A DNA stretch of 64,000 nt, from positions 1,674,001-1,738,000 of the forward strand of contig NC_135141.1 of the NCBI RefSeq assembly GCF_051014445.1, in the 5' to 3' direction. Positions 1 through 11,285 of the stretch are shown here, one piece after another; the stretch's first letter is position 1; the number at the start of each line of letters is the position of its first letter. The stretch is from Colletes latitarsis. Taxonomy: Eukaryota; Arthropoda; Insecta; Hymenoptera; Colletidae. A model generated the notes under the pieces. That model made no database searches and had not been told where the DNA came from. It saw nothing but the letters and a program-made list of their open reading frames with translations. The position numbers and the translations under genes are program-made.

Positions 1-176
1 CAGATGCGGGCATAACCTAGACCTAACCCAGACCTAACCGGTTTTATCCTCTAAAATATTGATCGAAACCAGGTTTAATCGACTGTTTCAATGTGGGACA
101 ACATTACTACGTGATTCAAACCCGAAAAAACCCAGAATGTAGCCAACAAGTATGCGAAGAAGGCAAAATCATGAGC

Positions 177-352
177 CAGATGCGGGCATAACCCAGACCT
201 AACCCTGACCTAACCGGTTTTATCCTGTAAAATATTGATCGAAACCAGCTTTAATTGAGTGTTTCAATGTGGTTCAACATTACTACGTGATTCAAATTCG
301 AGAAAAGCCAGGATCTGGCCAACAAGTATGCGAAGAAGTCAAAATCATGAGC
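177..352 (+). repeat. Representative 176-bp monomer and its internal parts
   Basis: Anatomy of one unit, in order: CAGATGCGGGC; an 11-bp tandem module (AGACCTAACCC-like, about 2.6 copies) ending in AACCGG; TTTTATCCTGTAAAATATT; GATCGAAACC; a variable segment (AGCTTTAATTGAGTG here; AGGTTTTATTGACTG, AAGTTTAATGGACTG or AGGTTTAGTTGACTG elsewhere); TTTCA/TACTG then TGTGGTNCNACATTACTACGTGA; TTCAAA; an A-rich CGAGAAAA/CGAAAAAACCC stretch; AGGATCTGGCCAACAAG; TATGCGAAGAAGGCAAAATCATGAGC. My hand count gives 38 C and 35 G (41% G+C) and 6 CpG. Strand is arbitrary because no transcript is implied. Confidence 0.9.
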
Positions 353-528
353 CAGATGCTGGCATAAGCCAGACTTAACCCAGACCTAACCGGTTTTATC
401 CTGTAAAATATTGATCGAAACCAGCTTTAATTGACTGTTTCAATGTGGTACAACATTACTACCTGATTCAAATTCGAGAAAACCCAGGATCTGGCCAACA
501 AGTATGCGAAGAAGGCAAAATCATGAGC

Positions 529-695
529 CAGATGCTTGCATAACCCAGACCTAACCCAGACCTCACCGATTTTATCCTCTAAAATATTGATCGAAACCAA
601 GTTTAATGGGCCATTTCAGTGTGGTACCACATTACTACGTGACTCAAACCCGAAGAAACCCAGGATCTGGCCAACAAGAAGGCAAAATCATGAGC
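529..695. repeat. 167-bp monomer with a 9-bp deletion
   Basis: This unit lacks TATGCGAAG between CCAACAAG and AAGGCAAAATC, which makes it 167 instead of 176 bp. The deleted segment lies between short AAG repeats (ACAAG, CGAAG, AAGG), so slippage or microhomology deletion is plausible. I noticed no other monomer with this deletion in the window, so it seems not to have been amplified. Confidence 0.8.
620..631. other. 12-bp perfect palindrome with central GGTACC (example site)
   Basis: TGTGGTACCACA is its own reverse complement and has a KpnI-type GGTACC at its centre. It occurs at this place in a large share of monomers throughout the window. A second common form, TGTGGTACAACA, breaks the dyad, and mostly follows CAA (TTTCAATGTGG) rather than CAG (TTTCAGTGTGG), so the two forms mark subfamilies. 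Binding of a protein to this site is possible but not shown. Confidence 0.8.
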
Positions 696-1047
696 CAGAT
701 GCGGGCATAACACAGACCTAACCCAGACCTAACCGGTTTTATCCTCTAAAATATTGATCGAAACCAGGTTTAATCGACAGTTTCAATGTGGTACAACATT
801 ACTACGTGATTCAAACCCGAAAAAACCCAGGATGTAGCCAACAAGTATGCGAAGAAGGCAAAATCATGAGCCAGATGCGGGCATAACCCAGACCTAAACC
901 AGACCTAACCGGTTTTATCCTGTAAAATATTGATCGAAACCAGGTTTTATTGACTGTTACTGTGTGGTACCACATTACTACGTGATTCAAATCCGAAAAA
1001 ACCCAGGATCTGGCCAACAAGTATGCAAAGAAGGCAAAATCATGAGC

Positions 1048-1223
1048 CAGATGCGGGCATAAGCCAGACCTAACCCAGACATAACCGGTGTAATCCTTTA
1101 AAATATTGATCGAAACCAAGTTTAGTTGACGGTTTCGTTGTGGTACCGCATTACTACGCCATTCAAACAGGGTAAAACCCAGGTTCTGGCCAACAAGAAT
1201 GCGATGAATGCAGAATCATGAGC
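1048..1223. repeat. First R-subfamily monomer (AGGG / GATGAAGG type)
   Basis: A distinct subfamily: TTTAGTTGACGGTTTCGTTGTGG in the variable segment, TACCGCATTACTACGCCATTC in place of the palindrome region, AACAGGGTAAAACCCAGGTTC in place of CCCGAAAAAACCCAGGATC, and GCGATGAAGG/ATG with GAATCATGAGCGAGATG in place of GCGAAGAAGG with CCAGATG. Further R segments lie near 2520, 2700, 3760, 3935, 5500, 5680, 6945, 8030, 9430, 14380, 19330, 25015, 26415, 27295 and 30420, plus chimeric units (5085-5260, 30187-30351) and a tail fragment near 26855. I saw none to the right of about 30.6 kb. Confidence 0.85.
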
Positions 1224-1234
1224 GAGATGCGGGC

Positions 1235-1262
1235 ATAACCCAGACCTAACCCAGACCTAACC
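1235..1262 (+). repeat. Internal 11-bp tandem module (example)
   Basis: Within each monomer the sequence reads ATAACCC, then AGACCTAACCC, then AGACCTAACC, about 2.6 copies of an 11-bp unit. Most monomers carry this full form (176 bp). A minority lack exactly one unit and are 165 bp long, for example 4392-4556, 10244-10408 and 12697-12861. The module contains CCTAACCC, a permutation of part of the CCCTAA telomeric repeat, separated by AGA. The copy-number change is most simply explained by slippage. Confidence 0.85.
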
Positions 1263-2339
1263 GGTGTTATCCTCCAAAATATTGATCGAAACCAAATTTA
1301 ATAGAGTGCTTCTGTGTGGTACCACATTACTACGTGATTCAAAACCGAAAAAACCCAGGATCAGGCCAACAAGTATGCGAAGAAGGCAAAATCATGTGCC
1401 AGATGCAGGCATAACCCAGACCTAACCCAGACCTAACCGGTGTGATCCTCTAAAATATTGATCGAAACCAGGTTTAATTGTCTGTTTCAGTGTGGTACCA
1501 CATTACTACGTGACTCAAACCCGAAGAAACCCTGGATCTGGCCAACAAGTATGCGAAGAAGGCAAAATCATGAGCCAGATGCGGGCATAACCCAGACCTA
1601 ACCCAGACCTAACAGGTGTCATCCTTTAAAATATTGATCGAAGCCAAGTTTAGTGGACTGTTTCAGTGTGGTACCACGTTACTACATGACTCAAACATGA
1701 AAAAACCCAGGATCTGGCCAACAAGTATGCGAAGAAGGCAAAATTATGAGCCAGATGCGCGCATAACCCAGACCTAACCCAGACCTGACCGGTGTTATCC
1801 TCCAAAATATTGATCGAAACCAAATTTAATGGACTGTTACTGTGAGGTACCACATTACTACGTGATTCAAATCCGTAAAAACCCAGGATCTGGCCAACAA
1901 GTATGCAAAGAAGGCAAAATCATGAGCCAGATGCGGGCATAACCCAGACCTAAACCAGACCTAACCGGTGTCATCCTCTAAAATATTGATCGAAACCAAG
2001 TTTAATGGGCCGTTTCAGTGTGGTACCACATTACTACGTGACTGAAACCCGAAAAAACCCAGGATCAGGCCAACAAGTATGCGAAGAAGGCAAAATCGTG
2101 AGCCAGATGCGTGCATAACCCAGGCCTAACCCAGACCTAACCGGTTTTATCCTGTAAAATATTGATCGAAACCAGCTTTTATTGACTGCTACTGTGTGGT
2201 ACCACATTACTACGTGATTCAAATCCGAAAAAACCCAGGATCTGGCCAACAAGTATGCGAAGAAGTCAAAATCATGAGCCAGATGCGGGCATAACCCAGA
2301 CCTAACCCAGACCTAACCGGTGTCATCCTCCAAAATATT

Positions 2340-4281
2340 GATCGAAACCAAGTTTAGTGGAGTGCTTCTGTGTGGTACCACATTACTACGTAACTCAAAC
2401 ACGAAAAAACCCAGGATCTGGCCAACAAGAATGCGAAGAAGGCAAAATCATGAGCCAGATGCGGGCATAACACAGACCTAACCCAGACCTAACCGGTTTT
2501 ATCCTCTAAAATATTGATCGAAACCAGATTTAGTTGACTGCTTCGTTGTGGTACCGCATTACAACGTGATTCAAACAGGGTAAAACCCAGGTTCTGGGCA
2601 ACAAGTATGCGATGAAGGCTGAATCATGATCGAGATGCGGGCATAACCCAGACCTAACCCAGACCTAACCGGTGTTATCCTCCAAAATATTGATCGAAAC
2701 CAGGTTTAGTTGACTGTTTCGTTGTGGTACTGCGTTACTACGCCATTCAAACAGGGTAAAATCCACGTTCTGGCCAACAAGTATGTGATGAAGGCAGAAT
2801 CATGAGCGAGACGCGGGCATAACCCAGACCTAACCCAGACCTAACCGGTTTTATCCTGTAAAATATTGATCGAAACCAAATTTAATGGATTGTTTCTGTG
2901 TGGTACCACATTACTAAGTGATTCAAAACCGAAAAAACCCAGGATCTAGCCAACAAGTATGCGAAGAAGGCAAAATCATGTGCCAGATGCAGGCATAACC
3001 CAGACCTAACGCAGACCTAACCGGTTTTATCCTCTAAAATATTGATCGAAACCAGCTTTTATTGACTGCTACTGTGTGGTACCACATTACTACGTGATTC
3101 AAATCCGAAAAAACCCAGGATCTGGCCAACAAGTATGCAAAGAAGGTAAAATCATGAGCCAGATGCGGGCATAACCCAGCCCTAACCCAGACCTAACCGG
3201 TGTCATCCTTTAAAATATTGATCGAAACCAAGTTTAATGGACTGTTTCAGTGTGGTACCACATTACTACGTGACTCAAACCCGAAAAAACCCAGGATGTA
3301 GAAAACAAGTATGCGAAGAAGACAAAATCATGAGCCAGATGCGGGCATAAGCCAGACCTAACCCAGACCTAACAGTTTTTTTCCTCTAAAATATTGATCG
3401 AAACCAGCTTTAATTGACTGTTTCAATGTGGTACAACATTACTACCTGATTCAAATTCGAGAAAACCCAGGATCTGGCCAACAAGTATGCGAAGAAGGCA
3501 AAATCATGAGCCAGATGCGTGCATAACCCAGACCTAACCCAGACCTAACCGGTGTGATCCTCTAAAATATTGATCGAAACCAAATTTAATGGAGTGCTTC
3601 TGTGTGGTACCACATTACTACGTAACTCAAACACGAAAAAACCCAGGATCTGGCCAACAAGAATGCGAAGAAGGCAAAATCATGAGCCAGATGCGGGCAT
3701 AACCCAGACCTAACCCAGACCTAACCGGTTTTATCGTCTAAAATATTGATCGAAACCAGGTTTAGTTGACTGTTTCGTTGTGGTACCGCATTACTACGTG
3801 ATTCAAACAGGGTAAAACCCAGGTTCTGGCCAACAGGTATGCGATGAAGGCTGAATCATGATCGATATGCGGGCATAACCCAGACCTAACCCAGACCTAA
3901 CCGGTGTTATCCTCCAAAATATTGATCGAAACCAGGTTTAGTTGACTGTTTCGTTGTGGTACTGCGTTACTACGCCATTCAAACAGGGTAAAGCCCAGGT
4001 TCTGGCCAACAAGTATGCGATGAAGGCAGAATCATGAGCGAGACGCGGGCATAACCCAGACCTAACCCAGACCTAACCGGAGTTATCGTCCAAAATATTG
4101 ATCGAAACCAAATTTAATGGATTGTTTCTGTGTGGTACCACATTACTACATGATTCAAAACCGAAAAAACCCAGGATCAGGCCAACAAGTATGCGAAGAA
4201 GGCAAAATCATGTGCCAGATGCAGGCATAACCCAGACCTAACGCAGACCTAACCGGTTTTATCCTCTAAAATATTGATCGA
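2340..4281. repeat. Eroded 7-monomer (1232-bp) higher-order repeat
   Basis: Positions x and x+1232 match in monomer type and in rare variants: GATGAAGGCTGAATCATGATCG at 2611 and 3843, the R unit with TACTGCGTTACTACG at 2701 and 3933, and the module variant AACGCAGACC near 3008 and 4240. 1232 is exactly 7x176. The copies differ at many scattered bases, unlike the near-identical copies in the rest of the window, so this is an older duplication. Homology ends near 4281, where AGCTTTTATTGAC in the first copy faces AGGTTTAATCGAC. Confidence 0.75.
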
Positions 4282-4391
4282 AACCAGGTTTAATCGACAG
4301 TTTCAATCTGGTACAACATTACTATCTGATTCAAACCCGAGAAAACCACGGATGTGGCCAGCAAGAATGCGAAGAAGGCAAAATCATGAGC

Positions 4392-4556
4392 CAGATGCGG
4401 GCATAAGCCAGACCTAACCGGTTTTATCCTCTAAAATATTGATCGAAACCAGGTTTTATTGACTGTTACTGTGTGGTACCACATTACTACGTGATTCAAA
4501 CACGAAAAAACCCAGGTTCTGTCCAACAAGTATGGAAAGAAGGCAAAATGATGAGC
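4392..4556. repeat. 165-bp monomer with a single 11-bp module (first example)
   Basis: The module region reads GCATAAGCCAGACCTAACCGG with one full AGACCTAACC unit instead of two, giving 165 bp. Other short units that I could place start at 10244, 12697, 15189, 17642, 20134, 22587 and 30187, and near 28460, 29331, 29680, 30890, 32280, 33855, 35430, 36120, 38930, 40325, 41020, 42590, 43280, 45910, 46960, 49065 and 50280, with HOR-C counterparts 9285 bp further on. Confidence 0.8.
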
Positions 4557-5084
4557 CAGATGCGCGCATAACCCAGACCTAAACCAGACCTAACCGATGT
4601 CATCCTCTAAAATATTGATCGAAACCAAGTTTAATGGGCCGTTTCAGTGTGGTACCACATTACTACGTGTCTGAAACCCGAAAAAACCCAGGATCTGGCC
4701 AACAAGTATGCGAAGAAGGCAAAATCATGAGCCAGATGCGAGCATAACCCAGACCTAACCGAGACCTAACCGGTTTTATCCTGTAAAATATTGATCGAAA
4801 CCAGCTTTAATTGACTGTTTCAATGTGGTACAACATTACTACCTGATTCAAATTCGAGAAAACCCAGGATCTGGCCAACATGTATGCGAAGAAGGCAAAA
4901 TCATGAGCCAGATGCGGGCCTTAACCAGACCTAACCCAGACCTAACATGTTTTATCCTCTAAAATATTGATCGAAACCAGGTTTTATTGACTGTTACTGT
5001 GTGGTACCACATTACTACGTGATTCAAATCCGGAAAAACCCAGGATCTGGCCAAGAAGTATGCAAAGAAGGTAAAATCATGAGC

Positions 5085-5260
5085 CAGATGCAGGCATAAC
5101 CCAGACCTAACCCAGACCTAACCGGTGTTATCCTCCAAAATATTGATCGAAACCAGGTTTAGTTGACTGTTTCGTTGTGGTACTGCGTTACTACGCCATT
5201 CAAACAGGGTAAAACCCAGGTTCTGTCCAACAAGTATGGAAAGAAGACAAAATCATGAGC
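5085..5260. repeat. Chimeric monomer, R type to ordinary type
   Basis: The unit begins as an R monomer (TTTAGTTGACTGTTTCGTTG, TACTGCGTTACTACGCC, AACAGGGTAAAACCCAGGTTC) but ends as an ordinary one (TGTCCAACAAGTATGGAAAG, AAGACAAAATCATGAGCC). The switch is at about 5223. Its tail closely resembles the unit near 4512-4556. A recombination or gene-conversion junction inside a monomer is the simplest reading. Confidence 0.65.
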
Positions 5261-5984
5261 CAGATGCGGGCATAAGCCAGACCTAACCCAGACCTAACCG
5301 GTTTTATCCTCTCAAATATTGATCGAAACCAGGTTTAATCGACAGTTTCAATGTGGTACAACATTACTACGTGATTCAAACCCGAAAAAACCCAGAATGT
5401 AGCCAACAAGTATGCGAAGAAGGCAAAATCATGAGCCAGATGCGGGCATAAGCCAGACCTAACCCAGACATAACCGATGTTATCCTCTAAAATATTGATC
5501 GAAACCAGGTTTAGTTGACTGTTTCGTTGTGGTACCGCATTACTACATGATTCAAACAGGGTAAAACCCAGGTTCTGGCCAACAAGTATGCGATGAAGGC
5601 TGAATCATGATCGAGATGCGGGCGTAACCCAGACCTAACCCAGACGTAACCGGTGTTATCCTCCAAAATATTGATCGAAACCAGGTTTAGTTGACTGTTT
5701 CGTTGTGGTACCGCATTACTACGCCATTCAAACAGGGTAAAACCCAGGTTCTGGCCAACAAGTATGCGATGAAGGCAGAATCATGAGCGAGATGCGGGCA
5801 TAACCCAGACCTAACCCAGACCTAACCGGTGTTATCCTCCAAAATATTGATCGAAACCAAATTTAATGGAGTGCTTCTGTGTGGTACCACATTACTACGT
5901 GATTCAAAACCGAAAAAACCCAGGATCAGGCCAACAAGTATGCGAAGAAGGCAAACTCATGTGCCAGATGCAGGCATAACCCAG

Positions 5985-7067
5985 ACCTAACCCAGACCTA
6001 ACCGGTTTTATCCTCTAAAATATTGATCGAAACCAGGTATAATCGACTGTTTCAATGTGGTACAACATTACTACGTGATTCAAACCCGAAAAATCCCAGG
6101 ATGTAGCCAACAAGTTTTCCAAGAAGGCAAAATCATGAGCCAGATGCGGGCATAACCCAGACCTAACCGGTTTTATCCTCTAAAATATTGATCGAAACCA
6201 GGTTTAATCGACAGTTTCAATGTGGTACAACATTACCAAGTTTGGTGGACTGTTTCAGTGTGGTACCACGTTACTACGTAACTCAATCACGAAAAAACCG
6301 AGGATCTGGCCAACAAGAATGCGGAAAAGGTAAAATCATGAGCCAGATGCGGGCATAACGCAGACCTAACCCAGACCTAACCGGTGTTATCCTCTAAAAT
6401 GTGGATCGAAGCCAGCTTTAATTGACTGTTTCACTGTGGTACCACATTACTACGTGCCTCAAACCCGAAAAAACCCAGGATCTGGCCAACAAGTGTACGA
6501 AGAAGGCAAAATTATGAGCCAGATGCGGGCATAACCCAAACCTAACCCAGCCCTAACCGGTTTTATCCTCTAAAATACTGATCGAAACCAGGTTTAATTG
6601 TCTGTTTCAGTGTGGTACCACATTACTACGTGACTCAAACCCGAAAAAACCCAGGATCTGGCCAACAAGTATGCGAAGAAGGCAAAATCATGAGCCAGAA
6701 GTGGGCATAAGCCAGACCTAACCCAGACCTAACCGGTTTTATCCTCTAAAATATTGATCGAAACCAGGTTTTATTGACTGCTACTGTGTGGTACCACATT
6801 ACTCCGTGAGTCAAATCCGAAAAAACCCAGGATCTGGCCAACAAGTATGCGAAGTAGGCAAAATCATGAGCCAGATGTGGGCATAAGCCAGACCTAACCC
6901 AGACCTAACCGATTTTATCCTCTAAAATATAGATCGAAACCAGGTTTAGTTGACTGTTTCGTTATCGTACCGCATTACTACGCCATTCAAACAGGGTAAA
7001 ACCCAGGTTCTGGCCAACAAGTATGCGATGAAGGCAGAATCATGAGCGAGATGCGGGCATAACCCAG
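5985..7067. repeat. 1083-bp, 6-monomer unit, copy 1
   Basis: First of two tandem copies offset by exactly 1083 bp (TTTGGTGG at 6241 and 7324). 1083 = 6x176-11+38, which accounts for one single-module monomer carrying a 38-bp internal duplication. The one difference I noticed is AGGTATAATCG near 6036 against AGGTTTAATCG near 7119. The boundaries are approximate because they fall in sequence shared by all monomers. Confidence 0.85.
6141..6343. repeat. Composite 203-bp monomer with a 38-bp internal duplication (1 of 6)
   Basis: After ACAACATTAC the sequence returns to CAAGTTTGGTGGACTG and repeats the variable-segment-to-ATTAC stretch a second time. The extra 38 bp is the homologous segment of a different subfamily, not a copy of the first. 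This points to an out-of-register exchange between two monomer types at a short shared ATTAC/C. With the single 11-bp module the length is 165+38=203. The tail GAATGCGGAAAAGGTAAAATC is also distinctive. Confidence 0.9.
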
Positions 7068-8150
7068 ACCTAACCCAGACCTAACCGGTTTTATCCTCTA
7101 AAATATTGATCGAAACCAGGTTTAATCGACTGTTTCAATGTGGTACAACATTACTACGTGATTCAAACCCGAAAAATCCCAGGATGTAGCCAACAAGTTT
7201 TCCAAGAAGGCAAAATCATGAGCCAGATGCGGGCATAACCCAGACCTAACCGGTTTTATCCTCTAAAATATTGATCGAAACCAGGTTTAATCGACAGTTT
7301 CAATGTGGTACAACATTACCAAGTTTGGTGGACTGTTTCAGTGTGGTACCACGTTACTACGTAACTCAATCACGAAAAAACCGAGGATCTGGCCAACAAG
7401 AATGCGGAAAAGGTAAAATCATGAGCCAGATGCGGGCATAACGCAGACCTAACCCAGACCTAACCGGTGTTATCCTCTAAAATGTGGATCGAAGCCAGCT
7501 TTAATTGACTGTTTCACTGTGGTACCACATTACTACGTGCCTCAAACCCGAAAAAACCCAGGATCTGGCCAACAAGTGTACGAAGAAGGCAAAATTATGA
7601 GCCAGATGCGGGCATAACCCAAACCTAACCCAGCCCTAACCGGTTTTATCCTCTAAAATACTGATCGAAACCAGGTTTAATTGTCTGTTTCAGTGTGGTA
7701 CCACATTACTACGTGACTCAAACCCGAAAAAACCCAGGATCTGGCCAACAAGTATGCGAAGAAGGCAAAATCATGAGCCAGAAGTGGGCATAAGCCAGAC
7801 CTAACCCAGACCTAACCGGTTTTATCCTCTAAAATATTGATCGAAACCAGGTTTTATTGACTGCTACTGTGTGGTACCACATTACTCCGTGAGTCAAATC
7901 CGAAAAAACCCAGGATCTGGCCAACAAGTATGCGAAGTAGGCAAAATCATGAGCCAGATGTGGGCATAAGCCAGACCTAACCCAGACCTAACCGATTTTA
8001 TCCTCTAAAATATAGATCGAAACCAGGTTTAGTTGACTGTTTCGTTATCGTACCGCATTACTACGCCATTCAAACAGGGTAAAACCCAGGTTCTGGCCAA
8101 CAAGTATGCGATGAAGGCAGAATCATGAGCGAGATGCGGGCATAACCCAG
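7068..8150. repeat. 1083-bp, 6-monomer unit, copy 2
   Basis: Second copy of the 6-monomer unit, collinear with copy 1. It ends after an R monomer with CGTTATCGTACCGC. To its right the order R then AATTTTAATGGATTG resumes, whereas in copy 1 the R monomer is followed directly by the start of copy 2. This shows where the tandem duplication cut the older monomer order. Confidence 0.85.
7224..7426. repeat. Composite 203-bp monomer (2 of 6)
   Basis: Same 38-bp internal duplication as at 6141-6343, displaced by exactly 1083 bp. Confidence 0.88.
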
Positions 8151-8543
8151 ACCTAACCCAGACCTAAACGGTGTTAACCTCCAAAATATTGATCGAAACC
8201 AATTTTAATGGATTGTTTCTGTGTGGTACCACATTACTACGTGATTCAAAACCGAAAAAACCCAGGATCAGGCCAACAAGTATGCGAAGAAGGCAAAATC
8301 ATGTGCCAGATACGGGCATAACCCAGACCTAACCCAGGCCAAACCGGTGTGATCCTCTAAAATATTGATCGAAACCAGGTTTAATTGTCTGTTTCAGTGT
8401 GGTACCCGATTACTACGTGATTCAAACCACAGAAAACCTAGGATCTGGCCAACAAGAATGCGGAAAAGTTAAAATCATGAGCCAGATGCGGGCATAAGCC
8501 AGACCTAACCCAGCCCTAACCGGTGTCATCCTGTAAAATATTG
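8151..8543. repeat. Linking stretch between the 1083-bp units and HOR-A
   Basis: Just over two monomers, with the sequence AATTTTAATGGATTG ... ATGTGCCAGATACGG followed by a unit with AACCACAGAAAACCTAGG and GCGGAAAAGTTAAAATC. The same order is found at about 25140-25530, displaced by 16986 bp, so this linker belongs to a longer ancestral order and is not a random junction. Confidence 0.7.
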
Positions 8544-10408
8544 ATCGAAACCAAGTTTAATGGGCCGTTTCAGTGTGGTACCACATTACTACGTGACTCA
8601 AACCCGAAAAAAACCCAGGATCTGGCCAACAAGTATGCGAAGAAGGCAAAATCATGAGCCAGATGCGGGCATAACGCAGACCTAACCCAGACCTAACCGG
8701 TGTTATCCTCTAAAATGTGGATCGAAGCCAGCTTTAATTGACTGTTTAAGTGTGGTACCACATTACTACGTGACTCAAACCCGAAGAAACCCAGGTTCTG
8801 GCCAACAAGTATGCGAAGAAGGCAAAATCATGAGCCAGATGTGGGCATAAGCCAGACCTAACCCAGACCTAACCGGTTTTATCCTCTAAAATATTCATCG
8901 AAACCAGGTTTTATTGACTGCTACTGTGTGGTACCACATTACTACGTGATTCAAATCCGACAAAACCCAGGATCTGGCCAACAAGTATGCAAAGAAGGCA
9001 AAATCATAAGCCAGATGCGGGCATAACCCAGACCTATCCCAGACCTAACCGGTGTCATCCTTTAAAATACTGATCGAAACCAGGTTTTATTGACTGTTTC
9101 ACTGTGGTACCACATTACTACGTGCCTCAAACCCGAAAAAACCCAGGATCTGGCCAACAAGTGTACGAAGAAGGCAAAATTATGAGCCAGATGCGGGCAT
9201 AAACCAAACCTAACCCAGCCCTAACCGGTTTTATCCTCTAAAATATTGATCGAAACCAGGTTTTATTGTCTGCTACTGTGTGGTACCACATTACTCCGTG
9301 AGTCAAATCCGAAAAAACCCAGGATCTGGCCAACAAGTATGCGAAGTAGGCAAAATCATGAGCCAGATGTGGGCATAAGCCAGACCTAACCCAGACCTAA
9401 CCGATTTTATCCTCTAAAATATAGATCGAAACCAGGTTTAGTTGACTGTTTCGTTATCGTACCGCATTACTACGCCATTCAAACAGGGTAAAACCCAGGT
9501 TCTGGCCAACAAGTATGCGATGAAGGCAGAATCATGAGCGAGATGCGGGCATAACCCAGACCTAACCCAGACCTAAACGGTGTTAACCTCCAAAATATTG
9601 ATCGAAACCAATTTTAATGGATTGTTTCTGTGTGGTAACACATTACTACGTGATTCAAAACCGAAAAAACCCAGGATCAGGCCAACAAGTATGCGAAGAA
9701 GGCAAAATCATGTGCCAGATACGGGCATAACCCAGACCTAACCCAGGCCAAACCGGTGTGATCCTCTAAAATATTGATCGAAACCAGGTTTTATTGACTG
9801 CTACTGTGTGGTACCACATTACTACGTGATTCAAATCCGAAAAAACCCAGGATCTGGCCAACAAGTATGCAAAGAAGGCAAAATCATAAGCCAGATGCGC
9901 GCATAACCCAGACCTAAACCTGACCTAACCGGTGTCATCCTGTAAAATATTGATCGAAACCAAGTTTAATGGGCCGTTTCAGTGTGGTACCACATTACTA
10001 CGTGACTCAAACCCGAAAAAACCCAGGATCTGGCCAACAAGTATGCGAAGAAGTCAAAATCATGAGCCAGATGCGGGCATAAGCCAGACCTAACCCAGCC
10101 CTAACCTGTTTTATCCTATAAAATATTGATCGAAACCAGCTTTAATTGACTGTTTCAATGTGGTACAACATTACTACGTGATTCAAATCCGAAAAAACCC
10201 AGGATCGGGCCAACAAGTATGCAAAGAAGGAAAAATCATGAGCCAGATGCGGGCATAACCCAGACCTAAACGGTTTTATCCTTTAAAATATTGATCGAAA
10301 CCTGGTTTTATTGACTGTTACTGTGTGGTACCACATTACTGCGTGATTCAAATCCGAAAAAACCCAAAATCTGGCCAACAAGTATGCAAAGATGGCAAAA
10401 TCATGAGC

Positions 10409-11285
10409 CAGATGCGGGCATAAGCCAGACCTAACCCAGACCTAACCGGTGTCATCCTTTAAAATGTTGATCGAAACTAAGTTTAATGGACTGTTTCAGT
10501 GTGGTACCACATTACTACGTGACTCGAACCCGAAAAAACCCAGGATCTGGCCAACAAGTATGCGAAGAAGGCAAAATCATGAGCCAGATGCGGGCATAAC
10601 CCAGACCTAACCCAGACCTAACCGGTGTTATCCTTTAAAATATTGATCGAAACCAAGTTTAGTTGACTGTTTCAGTGTGGTACCACATTACTACGTGCCT
10701 CAAACCCGAAAAAACCCAGGATCTGGCCAACAAGTATACGAAGAAGGCAAAATTTTGAGCCAGATGCGGCCATAAGCCAGACCTAACCCAGACCTAACCG
10801 GTTTTATCCTCTAAAATGTGGATCGAAACCAAGTTTAATGGGCTGTTTCAGTGTGGTACCACATTACTACGTGACTCAAACGCGGAAAAACCCAGGTTCT
10901 GGCCAACAAGTATGCGAAGAATGCAAAATCAAGAGCCAGATGTGGGCATAAGCCAGACCTAACCCAGACCTAACCGGTGTCATCCTTTAAAATGTTGATC
11001 GAAACTAAGTTTAATGGACTGTTTCAGTGTGGTACCACATTACTACGTGACTCGAACCCGAAAAAACCCAGGATCTGGCCAACAAGTATGCGAAGAAGGC
11101 AAAATCATGAGCCAGATGCGGGCATAACCCAGACCTAACCCAGACCTAACCGGTGTTATCCTTTAAAATATTGATCGAAACCTGGTTTTATTGACTGTTA
11201 CTGTGTGGTACCACATTACTGCGTGATTCAAATCCGAAAAAACCCAAAATCTGGCCAACAAGTATGCAAAGATGGCAAAATCATG
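10409..11285. repeat. Nested 3- and 5-monomer duplications inside HOR-A
   Basis: The rare monomer with AAAATGTTGATCGAAACTAAG and ACTCGAACCCG occurs at about 10466 and 10994 (528 bp, 3x176). The rare GCGTGATTC ... ACCCAAAATCTGG monomer occurs at 10341 and 11221 (880 bp, 5x176). These internal duplications are present in all three HOR-A copies, so they predate the 4945-bp amplification. Confidence 0.8.

Larger units (their letters stand above)
1..5984. repeat. Diverged, mixed-subfamily satellite section
   Basis: About 34 monomers in which neighbours differ more than anywhere else in the window and in which no long near-identical block is seen. Several variable-segment types alternate: AGGTTTAATCGAC, AGCTTTAATTGAC, AAGTTTAATGGGC, AAATTTAATGGAGTGC and the R type AGGTTTAGTTGACTGTTTCGTTG. 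The only longer-range order is an eroded 1232-bp (7-monomer) repeat at about 2340-4281. This section looks older, or less recently homogenised, than the HOR blocks to its right; the relative age is an inference from divergence. Confidence 0.8.

Noticed and set aside
700..760. AACCGGTT and AATATT palindromes as regulatory sites
   Set aside because: These 6-8 bp dyads occur in most monomers, are often broken by common variants (AACCGGTG), and are short enough to be expected by chance in a 176-bp unit.
811..1119. Open reading frame of 102 codons on the minus strand, the longest in the window
   Set aside because: It covers less than two monomers, is composed entirely of satellite sequence, has no recognisable domain, and comparable frames appear in other monomers only when chance substitutions remove a stop. 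176 is not a multiple of 3, so no frame stays open along the array.
1125..1145. CENP-B box in the R subfamily (TTTCGTTGTGGTACCGC)
   Set aside because: It starts like the box (TTCG) but only about 5 of the 9 essential positions of NTTCGNNNNANNCGGGN match: the central A and most of CGGG are missing. I found no better match in other monomers on either strand.
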